A stretch of DNA of 64,000 bases from Bacillota bacterium. Its GTDB lineage: Bacteria > Bacillota > Clostridia > Christensenellales > SZUA-584. The notes under the pieces are model-generated. The model saw only the letters and a program-made list of their open reading frames with translations, was not told the DNA's origin and made no database searches. Below are positions 16,701 to 24,371 of this stretch, piece by piece. Location: NCBI GenBank assembly GCA_023459495.1, contig JAEWTL010000085.1:196143-260142 (forward strand), in the 5' to 3' direction. A program made the translations under genes and the position numbers. The number at the start of each line of letters is the position of its first letter. Within the stretch, counting starts at the first letter, position 1.

Positions 16701-17152
16701 ACACCTCAGTGGAGATCCGCGTATCGGCACACATTCCGACGGAGTACATCAGCGACGAGATGCTGCGCATCGAGGCGTACAAGAAAATTGCGGCGATAGA
16801 CGGCATGCAAGTAGCGAAACAGATACGCGAGGAACTGCACGATCGCTACGGCGATGCGCCCAAACCTGTGGAGAACCTCATTATGATTTCGCTTATCAAA
16901 GGTTTTGCGGCGCGCGCGGGGCTCGTTTCGGTAACGCGCAGCGGCAGGACATACACGCTCAAATACGGCCCGGAACTGGCACCGGACGTTGGAAGGCTGC
17001 TTGCCGTACTCGAAAAATACCGGGGAGTTGCGCAGCTTAAGGCAGCGGAACCGCCGTTCATCCTGCTTCGCCCGCCGGGCGGCGCGGTGGATGAATTGCT
17101 GAAATTCCTTGCGGACATCAGGCGTTGCATAATTGAAAAGCATCAAGTATAA
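13724..17152 (+). CDS. mfd: Transcription-repair coupling factor Mfd
   Basis: 1142 residues, close to the 1148 of E. coli Mfd. It removes stalled RNA polymerase from lesions and recruits UvrA. The N-terminal UvrB-like region lacks helicase motifs, as usual. The RNA-polymerase-interacting domain lies around 480-560 (KPGDLIIHDVHGKGRF). The RecG-like translocase has Walker A GDVGYGKTEVA at about 625, DEEQ at about 726, LSATPIPRTLQ, and IIESGIDIPNANT with the QLKGRVGR motif. The C-terminal TRCF domain is present. It starts three bases after pth with no obvious ribosome site, suggesting coupling. Confidence 0.97.
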   Translation: MRIADHIARLEEFSALTENLRAGKLPCSIFGVADSVKPYLASALASHTRRPVIVVCASDEEARSHAEADSPAAYLPRRPLQLRSSVARSRDRMFARIEALSKLTRGGAKVVYAGEEALAARLPDPKDFSDSFITLREGDVFPPEKLMERLVSAGYERTMTVEAAGQAARRGEVFDVYCPGAPAPFRIDFFDDTIESIAEFDPGTQRRSRKRRAEVTLPPAVELVLGEEAARRGTAYFTAAKPESEELHQRFVNYADQMGKRHYFEDIESYAYTCCGADLLDYLPDAIVIFDEYRRIREAEDERTEAFAKTLNALIEGGEAVEDQRELYLPPLKQRAKGRDILEFCVISRSAELSAKSEVGFRTRGALSYNRKMELMAEDVRARVKNGWRVYLMSGSAQRAEKLAPVLSDRTLSVPYIADGRDLNRGEAGVYADKLNSGFELTEQKTYFLGEHEIYGFAKKRKKVSAAARMDLFVDLKPGDLIIHDVHGKGRFVRLVQRELAGVVRDYMELEYRDGDKLFIPTDQIDRVQKYVGGDNERLSKLGGKEWSQTKARVKSAVKELAEDLIGIYSERTASKGFVYSEDTVWQRQFEEGFPYEETSGQLRSIEEIKQDMRSDKVMDRLLLGDVGYGKTEVAMRACFKAVMEGCQCAVLVPTTLLARQHFHTFQERFGDFAVRIAQMSRFVSATEQQAVLNGLRDGTVDLVIGTHRLLSKDVVFKDLGLLVIDEEQRFGVGHKERIKDLKRTVDVLTLSATPIPRTLQMSLTGIRDMSTIDTPPEERRAPESYVMEYSGKLIRDAVMKEIERGGQVYFVCRQIGQIDKLAGDLRHWVPEARVTAAHGRMGEDAMERVMVSYLAGEFDVLLCTTIIESGIDIPNANTLIVYEADKFGLAQLYQLKGRVGRSTKSSYAYLTYLPGVRMTPEGEKRLQTISEFTELGAGFKIAMRDLEIRGAGNMLGPEQSGQMAAVGYDMYCRLMREAVAELRGKSVPRTADTSVEIRVSAHIPTEYISDEMLRIEAYKKIAAIDGMQVAKQIREELHDRYGDAPKPVENLIMISLIKGFAARAGLVSVTRSGRTYTLKYGPELAPDVGRLLAVLEKYRGVAQLKAAEPPFILLRPPGGAVDELLKFLADIRRCIIEKHQV

Positions 17153-17202
17153 TAGGACGGATAGAGCCAAAGATAAGGGGCTGTTGGGAGGAATTACGAC
17201 CG

Positions 17203-18663
17203 ATGAGAAAGTTGAAATTCGTTGCGCTGGCGCTGGTATGCGTGATGCTGTTTTCCGGCTGCTCGCTGGTGAGCATTGATTCGGACAGGGTCGGCCAGCA
17301 GGTAATCGCCGAGGTCAATGGCGAGAAGATCTATAAAAACCAGGTCAACGAAAGCGATATTCAGTACTACGTCCAGATGATGCTGTATTACAATTACGGC
17401 ACGTCTGCGGACCAGATGGACGCGGATCAATTGGAACAGATGTATCAGCAGCAGCGCGAATCCGCCCTGCAGAGTCTGGTGCTCAATAAAATTTTGGTGC
17501 AGAAAGCAAAGGAACTTGGCGTAACACTGACCGATGAAGAACTTGCGGAAAACCGTGAACAGGCTGAAAACTATTTCAAAAGCCAGAAGGACAGCATCAT
17601 TGAAGAAGTAATTGCGACGCCGACCCCGGATCCGACGGAGACTCCGGAGGCGACGCCCACGCCGACTGCCACACCGGAGGCGACGCCCACGGCAACGCCG
17701 TCTGAGACAACATCTGAGTCACCGTCTGGAACGCCGGAAGATACGGAGTCCGCATCTGCGGAGGCCACGCCGACGGCAACACCGACCGCCACGCCGGAGC
17801 CCACACCCACGGCTACGCCGGAGCCCACGCCTGAACCGTCGCTCAACGCGGCGCAGCAGGCTGAGGTGGATGAGCAGTATCAGGATTTCATCGATAACTT
17901 CGGTTATACCGTGGATGAATATTACGATTATCTCAACGAACAGGACCTCATCACCAAGATGAAGGATTGGATCAGCGATCAGGCGACAGTGACCGACGAA
18001 GACGCGCGTGCGTGGTATGACTCCATGGTCGAGCAGCAGACAGCCGCCACTGAGGAGGATGTCTCGGTCTTCGAGGACTATGTGGGCAGCAACAACATCA
18101 TCACCTACGTACCGGAAAAAACCGTAGCGGTTAAGCAGGTGTTCTTCAAGTTCACGGATCAGGACCTCGTGGAAGAAGCGCAGGCGCTATATGACAATGA
18201 TCAGAAGGAGCTTGCGTTTAAGCTGCTCCAGCCGCAGATCGACGAGCTGATGCCCAAGGCGCAGGAAGCTTACGACAGGCTGATGGCTGGTGAGAGCATC
18301 GACGACCTCATCACAGAGATGGGCGAGGATCCCGGCATGACTGCTGACCCTGCAATGACTTACGGCTATCTGGTGAGCGAGTCCACCACGACCTATGTGC
18401 AGGAGTTCTGCGATGCCGCAATGCAACTCTTCGATGTAGGCGCTGTTTCTCAGCCGACCGTATCGTACATGGGCATTCATGTGCTGCAGAGCATCAACGT
18501 GTACAACGAAGGCGCTGTGCCTTTCGAGCAGCTGATTGATAAGATCAAGACTGCGCTGCTGCCCGATGCGCAGGACGCAAAGTACACTGAGCTCACGGAC
18601 CTGTGGATCAGCGAAGCGGACATCACCTACTATTACGACCGCCTGAACAGCAATAACGGCTGA
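17203..18663 (+). CDS. PrsA/SurA-like foldase lipoprotein with Thr-Pro repeat insert
   Basis: 486 residues. A lipoprotein signal ends in FSGC (Cys20). A SurA-N-like helical region with VNGEKIYKNQVNE follows. At about 140-210 there is a low-complexity insert of TPTATPE-type repeats, probably a flexible or wall-spanning spacer. The C-terminal region (about 300-480) resembles a parvulin-type prolyl isomerase (VFFKFTDQDL, GYLVSES, GIHVLQSINV), but the signature is degenerate, so chaperone rather than isomerase activity is possible. GGGAGG lies 11 bases before the ATG. The mfd-then-foldase order echoes the B. subtilis region. Confidence 0.8.
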   Translation: MRKLKFVALALVCVMLFSGCSLVSIDSDRVGQQVIAEVNGEKIYKNQVNESDIQYYVQMMLYYNYGTSADQMDADQLEQMYQQQRESALQSLVLNKILVQKAKELGVTLTDEELAENREQAENYFKSQKDSIIEEVIATPTPDPTETPEATPTPTATPEATPTATPSETTSESPSGTPEDTESASAEATPTATPTATPEPTPTATPEPTPEPSLNAAQQAEVDEQYQDFIDNFGYTVDEYYDYLNEQDLITKMKDWISDQATVTDEDARAWYDSMVEQQTAATEEDVSVFEDYVGSNNIITYVPEKTVAVKQVFFKFTDQDLVEEAQALYDNDQKELAFKLLQPQIDELMPKAQEAYDRLMAGESIDDLITEMGEDPGMTADPAMTYGYLVSESTTTYVQEFCDAAMQLFDVGAVSQPTVSYMGIHVLQSINVYNEGAVPFEQLIDKIKTALLPDAQDAKYTELTDLWISEADITYYYDRLNSNNG

Positions 18664-18692
18664 CGGCGGCTGGCTGAACGAGATATTTTACG

Positions 18693-18720
18693 GGGCGGTC
18701 CATCAGTGGCCGCCCATTTA
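18693..18720 (+). terminator. Terminator after the foldase gene
   Basis: GGGCGG and CCGCCC pair around an 11-base loop, then ATTTATATT. The T-tract is broken, so strength is uncertain. Confidence 0.5.
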
Positions 18721-18768
18721 TATTACACAGCCCGAATAAAGCTGCCTGAGCAGCAGAGGAGGATGCAA

Positions 18769-19239
18769 ATGCACAGACCGGAAAGACGCATGACGGATGA
18801 GGACACGAGGGCACTGCTGAAGGCGGAAACATACGGAGTACTTTCCGTCGCGGGAGAAGGCGGCGAGCCGTACGGAGTGCCGCTGAACTATGTATATTCA
18901 CAGGACGAGGAAGCGCTGTTTTTCCATTGTGCGCCTGTAGGGCAAAAGATGGACTGTATCCTGCGTGAACCGCGCGTCTGCTTCACGGTGGTAGGCCGCG
19001 CGGATATCGATCACAAGCGACTGACAACCCTGTACTCCAGCGTAATTGCGCAGGGGCGCGCGTCGGTTATCACCAGCGAAAACGAGAAGCGTCTGCGGCT
19101 GCGCCAGCTATGCGATGTCCTGACGCCCGGAGAAGAGCGGGTAGACAAGGTGATCGAGGCGTATCTGCCAAAGGTTGCGATGATCCGGGTGGACATTACG
19201 CAAATCAGCGGGAAAGCGAATCGCGGAGACGGCGAATGA
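18769..19239 (+). CDS. PNPOx-like flavin-binding protein (NimA-type)
   Basis: 156 residues of the pyridoxamine 5'-phosphate oxidase-like split barrel, NimA subgroup. Visible family features are MTDEDTRALLKAETYGVLSV, GEPYGVPLNYVY, and LFFHCAPVGQKMDCI. Such proteins bind FMN or related cofactors; nitroimidazole reduction is known for NimA but cannot be assumed here. The start chosen (18769) has GAGGAGG six bases upstream; the ATG at 18763 overlaps that site. Its last bases overlap the gpsA start (ATGA), so the two are translationally coupled. Confidence 0.82.
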   Translation: MHRPERRMTDEDTRALLKAETYGVLSVAGEGGEPYGVPLNYVYSQDEEALFFHCAPVGQKMDCILREPRVCFTVVGRADIDHKRLTTLYSSVIAQGRASVITSENEKRLRLRQLCDVLTPGEERVDKVIEAYLPKVAMIRVDITQISGKANRGDGE

Positions 19240-20195
19240 AAGTATCGGTACTGGGTTGCGGCCGCTGGGGAAGCTTCATCGCATGGTATCTGAACCGCTG
19301 TGGATTTGATACGGCGCTGTGGGGCCGTGAAGCCTCGCTTCGCTTAAAACAGCTGCAGGAGATTCGCGCCAACGAATACCTTGAAATGCCGGAGGGTGTG
19401 ACGCTCACGGACGACCTGCGCTTTGTTGCGACACGCGCAAAGATCATCGTGGTCGCAGTGGACGCGCAGGGGCTGCGCGGTCTGTTGGGGCGGCTGGCAG
19501 AGTGCGATATCGCGGGCAAACCGGTGGTGCTGTGCATCAAGGGATTGGAGCAAAAGACAGGCAAGCGACTTAGCGTGGTGGCGGCAGAGACGATCGGCGA
19601 CGCCTCACGCATTGCGGTATGGCTTGGGCCGGGGCATGTGCAGGATTTCACGGCGGGCATCCCGGGCTGTATGGTGATCGACTCGCAGAACCCCAAGCTC
19701 GTCAAATCATTATGTGATAAATTTTCTTCAAGGCTCATCCGCTTTTACTACGGCACGGACCTCATCGGCAACGAGATTGGCGCGGCGTCCAAAAACGTGG
19801 TGGGAATCGCGGCGGGCATGCTGGACGGACTTAACATGTCCAGCCTGAAAGGCGCGCTGATGGCGCGCGGCACGCGCGAGGTGGCGCGGCTGATTGCGGC
19901 GGAAGGCGGCGACGAGCGCTCAGTATACGGCCTGTGCCATCTGGGTGATTACGAGGCCACACTGTTTTCGCCCCACAGTCACAATCGGCAGTACGGAGAG
20001 CTCTTTATCCAGGGCAAAACGCTGGACAAGCTGGCTGAAGGCGTCTACACGACACATGCGCTTACCGCGCTGTCCAAAAAGCTGGGTGTGGATATGCCCA
20101 TTGTGCATGCGGTACACGATATGCTGTTTGATGGCCGCACACCGTCAGAATGCTTCGACCGGTTGTTTATGCGCAGCCGGAAGCATGAGTTTTAA
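19236..20195 (+). CDS. gpsA: NAD(P)-dependent glycerol-3-phosphate dehydrogenase
   Basis: 319 residues, slightly short for GpsA (about 335). It reduces dihydroxyacetone phosphate to sn-glycerol 3-phosphate for phospholipids. The dinucleotide-binding motif is GCGRWGSFIA at the N-terminus, CIKGLEQKTG matches the family's KG(I/L)E loop, and the C-terminal domain has NEIGAASKNVVGIAAGMLDGL with the catalytic Lys. The start overlaps the preceding stop by four bases. Its TAA interlocks with the TAA of the convergent PAS-GAF gene, leaving no room for a terminator. Confidence 0.9.
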   Translation: MKVSVLGCGRWGSFIAWYLNRCGFDTALWGREASLRLKQLQEIRANEYLEMPEGVTLTDDLRFVATRAKIIVVAVDAQGLRGLLGRLAECDIAGKPVVLCIKGLEQKTGKRLSVVAAETIGDASRIAVWLGPGHVQDFTAGIPGCMVIDSQNPKLVKSLCDKFSSRLIRFYYGTDLIGNEIGAASKNVVGIAAGMLDGLNMSSLKGALMARGTREVARLIAAEGGDERSVYGLCHLGDYEATLFSPHSHNRQYGELFIQGKTLDKLAEGVYTTHALTALSKKLGVDMPIVHAVHDMLFDGRTPSECFDRLFMRSRKHEF

Positions 20196-21847
20196 AGCTG
20201 AAGGCCCACATTCTCCGATCCGCAGGCTGCGCACCCGGCTTTAAGCTGGCACGCGTCGAGGAAGATGTTGAAAAATCCGCCTGCAGAGCTGATATCCATG
20301 TTGTGCCAGCACTTGACGCCTATCATTTTATAGAAAGCGATCGCGCCAGCGATACCGTCTTCCCGGCATGCGGGAACGACGAGCAGGGATCGCAGCCCTT
20401 CCTCCCTTCCGGCCTGAAGAATATCAGTCAGTGGATTTGCTTCCGTTATGTCGTCAATGGCGACCGGTACGCGCAGCGTATCCAGAGCGTTTTGGAGCGC
20501 GGCGTCCAGCTCACCATGGTCATATCCGAAACGATAGGGCAGACCCTCCTCCCGCCACGAGAAATAGGCAGTATCCTCTTCGGAATTGCGCACGAGAACA
20601 CGGATACCATCCGCGTCCAGCAGCCGTCCGATATCCCGCAGTACGCGGGGCACACATTCGGCAAAACGGCCCGTGCCTGCGCGCAGAAAATCCTGTGCCG
20701 CCCCGGCCAGAGTTTCCTTCTGTGCAAGCAGTTCCTGCAGCGACTCATCATATTCGGTCAGCACCTGCAGGTTTTCCCGCAGGCCGCTTTCCAGATGCAG
20801 GCGCTGATAAGCGCTCATGATCACATCCGCTGCCGTTTTGACAAGGCTGATCTCCGCGGTCGTCCAAACACGTGGTTTTTCCATCTGTACAAGACAGAGC
20901 AAGCCAAATTCCTGTGATTCACGGCGGATGGGCATAGCCAGCAGCGCGCGGATATTCATTGCCTGCAGGTTTTCTGCGCCGGAGAATCCTTTTGCGGTGT
21001 GGGTATCGTTGATGGTCAACAGCCGGGTGAGATGGGCCATGCCAAAGCCGTTTGCCTGCATGGCATGCATCTGGTTGGGCGAGGCGTACAGCGGGCGGTC
21101 GACGCGGGACCAGTACGCCTTATGAACAAAAAGTCTGCCGGAGCGTTTCTGAAATATGAAGTTCTGGTCTGTACCAAGTACATTGCCAAGCTCGCTGCAT
21201 AAGCCGTACAGGCAGCCATCGAAGCCCGCACTGCCCGCATCCATCAGTTCGCGCAACGCACGGGTAATGATCGATTCGAATTTGAGCTGCGTGCTGAGCA
21301 TTCGGCTTTGCCGCTCCAGCTGTTCGCTCTCGGCTTTGAGCCGCCTTTGTTCACGGACATACTCGGTTACGTCGATACCGGAGCAGATGAGCCTTGTCAC
21401 CCTGCCCTGATTGATCTGTGATACGATGCGAGTGGAGAGCATACGCCCGCCGATCAGGTCATGAACGAATTCCATCTCATGCGGGCACCGTATACATTCG
21501 ATGAACCTCTTTTGGATCTTTCTTGCAGCTTTAGCTGAATAGATTTCATTCAGCTTTTTGCCGAACGCCTCATCGGTGAGACCACACATCTTTAAGTATT
21601 GGGGGTTCGCGTACCGTAACGCAAAGCCACCCTCCGGGCACACATCCCAGATGGAACAGGTGTTTTTCGAATAGCTGCTGACTGCGCTGAAAATGGATGC
21701 TGGAATGTCCTGGTCATCCTTAGTGTTAAATTCGTCTGGCTGTCCGGATGATTCATTTAAATACGTGCTGTAAACAGACTGCTGTTCCGCGGCTTTCATA
21801 AAAAGCTGCTGCGGCGGAATCGCGTCGTTGCTGATTTGCCTCCGCAT
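20192..21847 (-). CDS. PAS-GAF-GAF sensory protein without visible output domain
   Basis: 551 residues, soluble. An N-terminal PAS region lies at about 50-165 (ALRYANPQYLKMCGLTDEAFGK ending in GIDVTEYVREQRRL). A coiled coil at about 165-200 is followed by a GAF domain at about 200-360 (LLAMPIRRESQEFGLLCLVQM) and a second GAF-like domain at about 375-535. No kinase, GGDEF, EAL or HTH domain follows, which is unusual; it may act through a partner. Cys residues in CIRCPHEME and CAACGS could bind a ligand or metal. The ATG has a GGGGGG run upstream. Confidence 0.75.
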   Translation of the reverse strand: MRRQISNDAIPPQQLFMKAAEQQSVYSTYLNESSGQPDEFNTKDDQDIPASIFSAVSSYSKNTCSIWDVCPEGGFALRYANPQYLKMCGLTDEAFGKKLNEIYSAKAARKIQKRFIECIRCPHEMEFVHDLIGGRMLSTRIVSQINQGRVTRLICSGIDVTEYVREQRRLKAESEQLERQSRMLSTQLKFESIITRALRELMDAGSAGFDGCLYGLCSELGNVLGTDQNFIFQKRSGRLFVHKAYWSRVDRPLYASPNQMHAMQANGFGMAHLTRLLTINDTHTAKGFSGAENLQAMNIRALLAMPIRRESQEFGLLCLVQMEKPRVWTTAEISLVKTAADVIMSAYQRLHLESGLRENLQVLTEYDESLQELLAQKETLAGAAQDFLRAGTGRFAECVPRVLRDIGRLLDADGIRVLVRNSEEDTAYFSWREEGLPYRFGYDHGELDAALQNALDTLRVPVAIDDITEANPLTDILQAGREEGLRSLLVVPACREDGIAGAIAFYKMIGVKCWHNMDISSAGGFFNIFLDACQLKAGCAACGSENVGLQL

Positions 21848-21974
21848 TTAATCCCCCCGCCACCCCATTCGAAAACGATGGTTGACACTTCTGACTTCAT
21901 TATACAACAAATTAGACTATTTACATGAATTCGACAAAACAAGACAAAAAACTATCCGACACGCAGGGATGCCT

Positions 21975-22003
21975 TTGACATTGGAGTGCGGAATCAGTAT
22001 GAT
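21975..22003 (+). promoter_or_regulatory. Sigma-A promoter for the glycerol-1-phosphate dehydrogenase gene
   Basis: TTGACA (21975-21980), 17-base spacer, TATGAT (21998-22003). The predicted start near 22010 excludes the in-frame GTG at 21986 as the initiation codon. Confidence 0.75.
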
Positions 22004-22051
22004 GGTTACGGAATTTTGATGCCGGCGCTGCCGGCGGAAAGGACAACGGAC

Positions 22052-23407
22052 TTGAATATCGAACGCAAAAACGGAAAGCTGACACTTTTGGATCTGCAAT
22101 GCGGCTGCGAATACAATCACGTGATGCCCCAGATGGACATTTATATACAGGAAGGTCTGATTAACGACGTTGCGGAATGTGTGGCAGCGGCGGATATCGG
22201 CAGGCGCGGGCTGATCGTTTGCGACGCCAACACGTACAAGGTGGCGGCATCCACCGTACAGGAACACCTTGCCGAAGCGGGTTTTGACATCTCACTCTGC
22301 ATGCTGCCCGGCGAACATGTGGAACCCACCGAGGAGATGGTGGAGCTGATCCGCAGCCGGTCGGACAAAGCGGAGTTTTTGCTTTCAGTCGGTTCGGGCG
22401 TCGTTACCGACCTGACGCGCCGGAGCGCTTCGCTGATGGAAAAGCCTTTTGCCGTATTTGGCACTGCGCCGTCCATGGACGGCTATACGTCGATCACCTC
22501 GTCCATGATGATCGGCGGCACCAAGATATCCAAATACGGACATGCTGCACGACTGCTGATGTTTGACCCGGTGGTGCTGGCTACCGCACCGCTCGCCATG
22601 CAGGCGGCAGGTGTGGGCGACGTCATGGCCAAATACAACGCGCTGGTGGACTGGAAGCTCGGGCACGCGGTATCGGGTGAAGTGTTCTGCCCGCTGTGTG
22701 AGGAACTGCTGCTCACGGCACTGGACCGGTGCGCCTCCAACGTGGACGAGATTTCCCAGCGCACGCCACAGGGAGCAGACGCGCTGATCGAATCGCTGAT
22801 ATTCGCGGGGCTGACGGTGCTTATCGTGGGCAACACCCGGCCCGTGGCTTCGGGCGAACATAACATGGCCCATTACTGGGACATGGCTCAGCTTGCCTGG
22901 GGCGGAAACTGCCCATCGCATGGCGTAAGCGTGGGCATGGGCCTCATCTATTCGCTGCTGATGCACGATTACCTGCGCGCTGCCGATCTGACCAGGGTCG
23001 ACCTTGCCGCGGTGGAAGCAAACCGCATGACGCGCGAGCAGCGGCAACAGTGGTTCCTGGACATCTATCCTGCAGGCGTGGGCGAGGATGTCCTGAAAGC
23101 CAACGAGGACTGGTATCTGGAATGGCCGGAGCATAAGCGCCGTATCGAAGCGTTGCAGGCGTACCACGAACAGTACAAAAAGGACTGCGCGATACTGCCG
23201 GATTACAAGGAAGTTGGTCGGATATTGGCGCGGTTTGGCGTACCGACAAGCGCGAAAAAAGCGGGCATCGACAAAGCCCGCCTCGAAAAAGCGCTGATGT
23301 GCGCGGGGGATTTCCGTAAGCGCTACAGCATTGCGGAAGCACTGCGCGAGCTGGATTTGCTGCGCGGCTGCGTGGACAAGATCCTTCAGATGGAGGATGA
23401 GCTTTAA
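22052..23407 (+). CDS. egsA: sn-glycerol-1-phosphate dehydrogenase (AraM/EgsA type)
   Basis: About 451 residues, iron-type alcohol dehydrogenase fold. It reduces dihydroxyacetone phosphate to sn-glycerol 1-phosphate, the stereoisomer used in archaeal lipids; in Bacillus the product feeds heptaprenylglyceryl phosphate. Signatures are VGSGVVTDLTRRSA, TAPSMDGYTS, AAGVGDVMAKYNALVDW and SGEHNMAHYW, with metal ligands in the last two. I start at TTG 22052 because GGAAAGGA lies upstream and the mapped promoter excludes GTG 21986; ATG 22019 is the alternative. The stop codon interlocks with that of purR. Confidence 0.85.
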   Translation: MNIERKNGKLTLLDLQCGCEYNHVMPQMDIYIQEGLINDVAECVAAADIGRRGLIVCDANTYKVAASTVQEHLAEAGFDISLCMLPGEHVEPTEEMVELIRSRSDKAEFLLSVGSGVVTDLTRRSASLMEKPFAVFGTAPSMDGYTSITSSMMIGGTKISKYGHAARLLMFDPVVLATAPLAMQAAGVGDVMAKYNALVDWKLGHAVSGEVFCPLCEELLLTALDRCASNVDEISQRTPQGADALIESLIFAGLTVLIVGNTRPVASGEHNMAHYWDMAQLAWGGNCPSHGVSVGMGLIYSLLMHDYLRAADLTRVDLAAVEANRMTREQRQQWFLDIYPAGVGEDVLKANEDWYLEWPEHKRRIEALQAYHEQYKKDCAILPDYKEVGRILARFGVPTSAKKAGIDKARLEKALMCAGDFRKRYSIAEALRELDLLRGCVDKILQMEDEL

Positions 23408-24210
23408 GCCGGATGGATGGAGATGCGGCCCTGTGCCGTATCCACCTCTTCCAGCGTGAAGAGCGACTTGTAGCTGTCGACCTGTTTCTTTTCGGGCTGG
23501 CGTGTCGCAATGGCCACGCCGCAGCCCACCACGGTAATGGAGAACTCCTTCATCATCTCGCACAGCGCGTATACCGTGCCGCCGCCCGCGATGAAGTCGT
23601 CAATCAGCAGCGCCTTTTGGCCCGTGCTGACCGCACGCCGCGCGAGCGACATGGTGCGCATGCGGCTGGAGTTGGCTGAGAGGTAGTTGATTGTCACCAC
23701 CGAGCCCTCGGTGATGCGCGCGTCGCGGCGGGCGATGACGAACGGCTTGTTCATCGCGTGGGCCACGAGCGTCGCGAGCGCCACGCCCTTGGTTTCCACG
23801 GTCACGATGATGTCCGGGTTGGTTTTGTAGTACATGCCCGCCAGGGCTTCAGCCATGGGGGTCAGATATTTTGTGTTGGAGAAGATGTCAGCAGTGTAGA
23901 TGAAGCCGCCGGGCAGGATACGCGCCGGGTCGGAGAGCCGCTCCGCGATGCCGGAGAGCGCCGTGCCCTTCTGCTCCGGGGTCAGAACCGGCAGGTATTT
24001 GACGCCGCCGCCCGCGCCTAAGGTCACTTCGATTTCGCCAAGGCCATATTCGCGCAGCACGCCCCGCAGGATGGACAGATCCTCGCTCATGGAAGATTTG
24101 GCCGCGCCAAACATATCGCAGAACACCTTCAGCGATATTGTGGTGCCGGGATTTTTGATCAGCAGTGCCGCTGCCGCGGCAATCCGCGTTTTTCTGTCCG
24201 ATTTTTCCAT
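23404..24210 (-). CDS. purR: Purine operon repressor PurR (Gram-positive type)
   Basis: 268 residues, the B. subtilis-type PurR. An N-terminal winged helix (about 1-75, KVFCDMFGAAKSSMSEDLSIL) precedes a phosphoribosyltransferase-fold effector domain whose PRPP-binding loop reads ALLIDDFIAGGGT. In this family PRPP binding relieves repression of purine genes. It is divergent from murC, a neighbour pair common in Clostridia. The gene ends in an interlocked stop with the preceding plus-strand gene. Confidence 0.93.
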   Translation of the reverse strand: MEKSDRKTRIAAAAALLIKNPGTTISLKVFCDMFGAAKSSMSEDLSILRGVLREYGLGEIEVTLGAGGGVKYLPVLTPEQKGTALSGIAERLSDPARILPGGFIYTADIFSNTKYLTPMAEALAGMYYKTNPDIIVTVETKGVALATLVAHAMNKPFVIARRDARITEGSVVTINYLSANSSRMRTMSLARRAVSTGQKALLIDDFIAGGGTVYALCEMMKEFSITVVGCGVAIATRQPEKKQVDSYKSLFTLEEVDTAQGRISIHPA

Positions 24211-24290
24211 TGTTCACCTCGCGCTGCTGTGAAACATAATTTACTATGGGCTTTCATAGCCTTTAAGGCAGCCAAAAGGAGCCTTGGTGG

Positions 24291-24320
24291 TTGCTATTGT
24301 ATCACATTTTGGAGTATAAT
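24291..24320 (+). promoter_or_regulatory. Sigma-A promoter for murC
   Basis: TTGCTA (24291-24296), 18-base spacer, TATAAT (24315-24320), about 50 bases before the murC start. Confidence 0.65.
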
Positions 24321-24371
24321 GCATCTTACGGGCGCAAGCAAGCGTTCGGTATGGTTGGGGAGCGTACATAT

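Noticed and set aside
21986..22051. Upstream GTG start for the glycerol-1-phosphate dehydrogenase
   Set aside because: It lies between the -35 and -10 of a good promoter and has no ribosome site.
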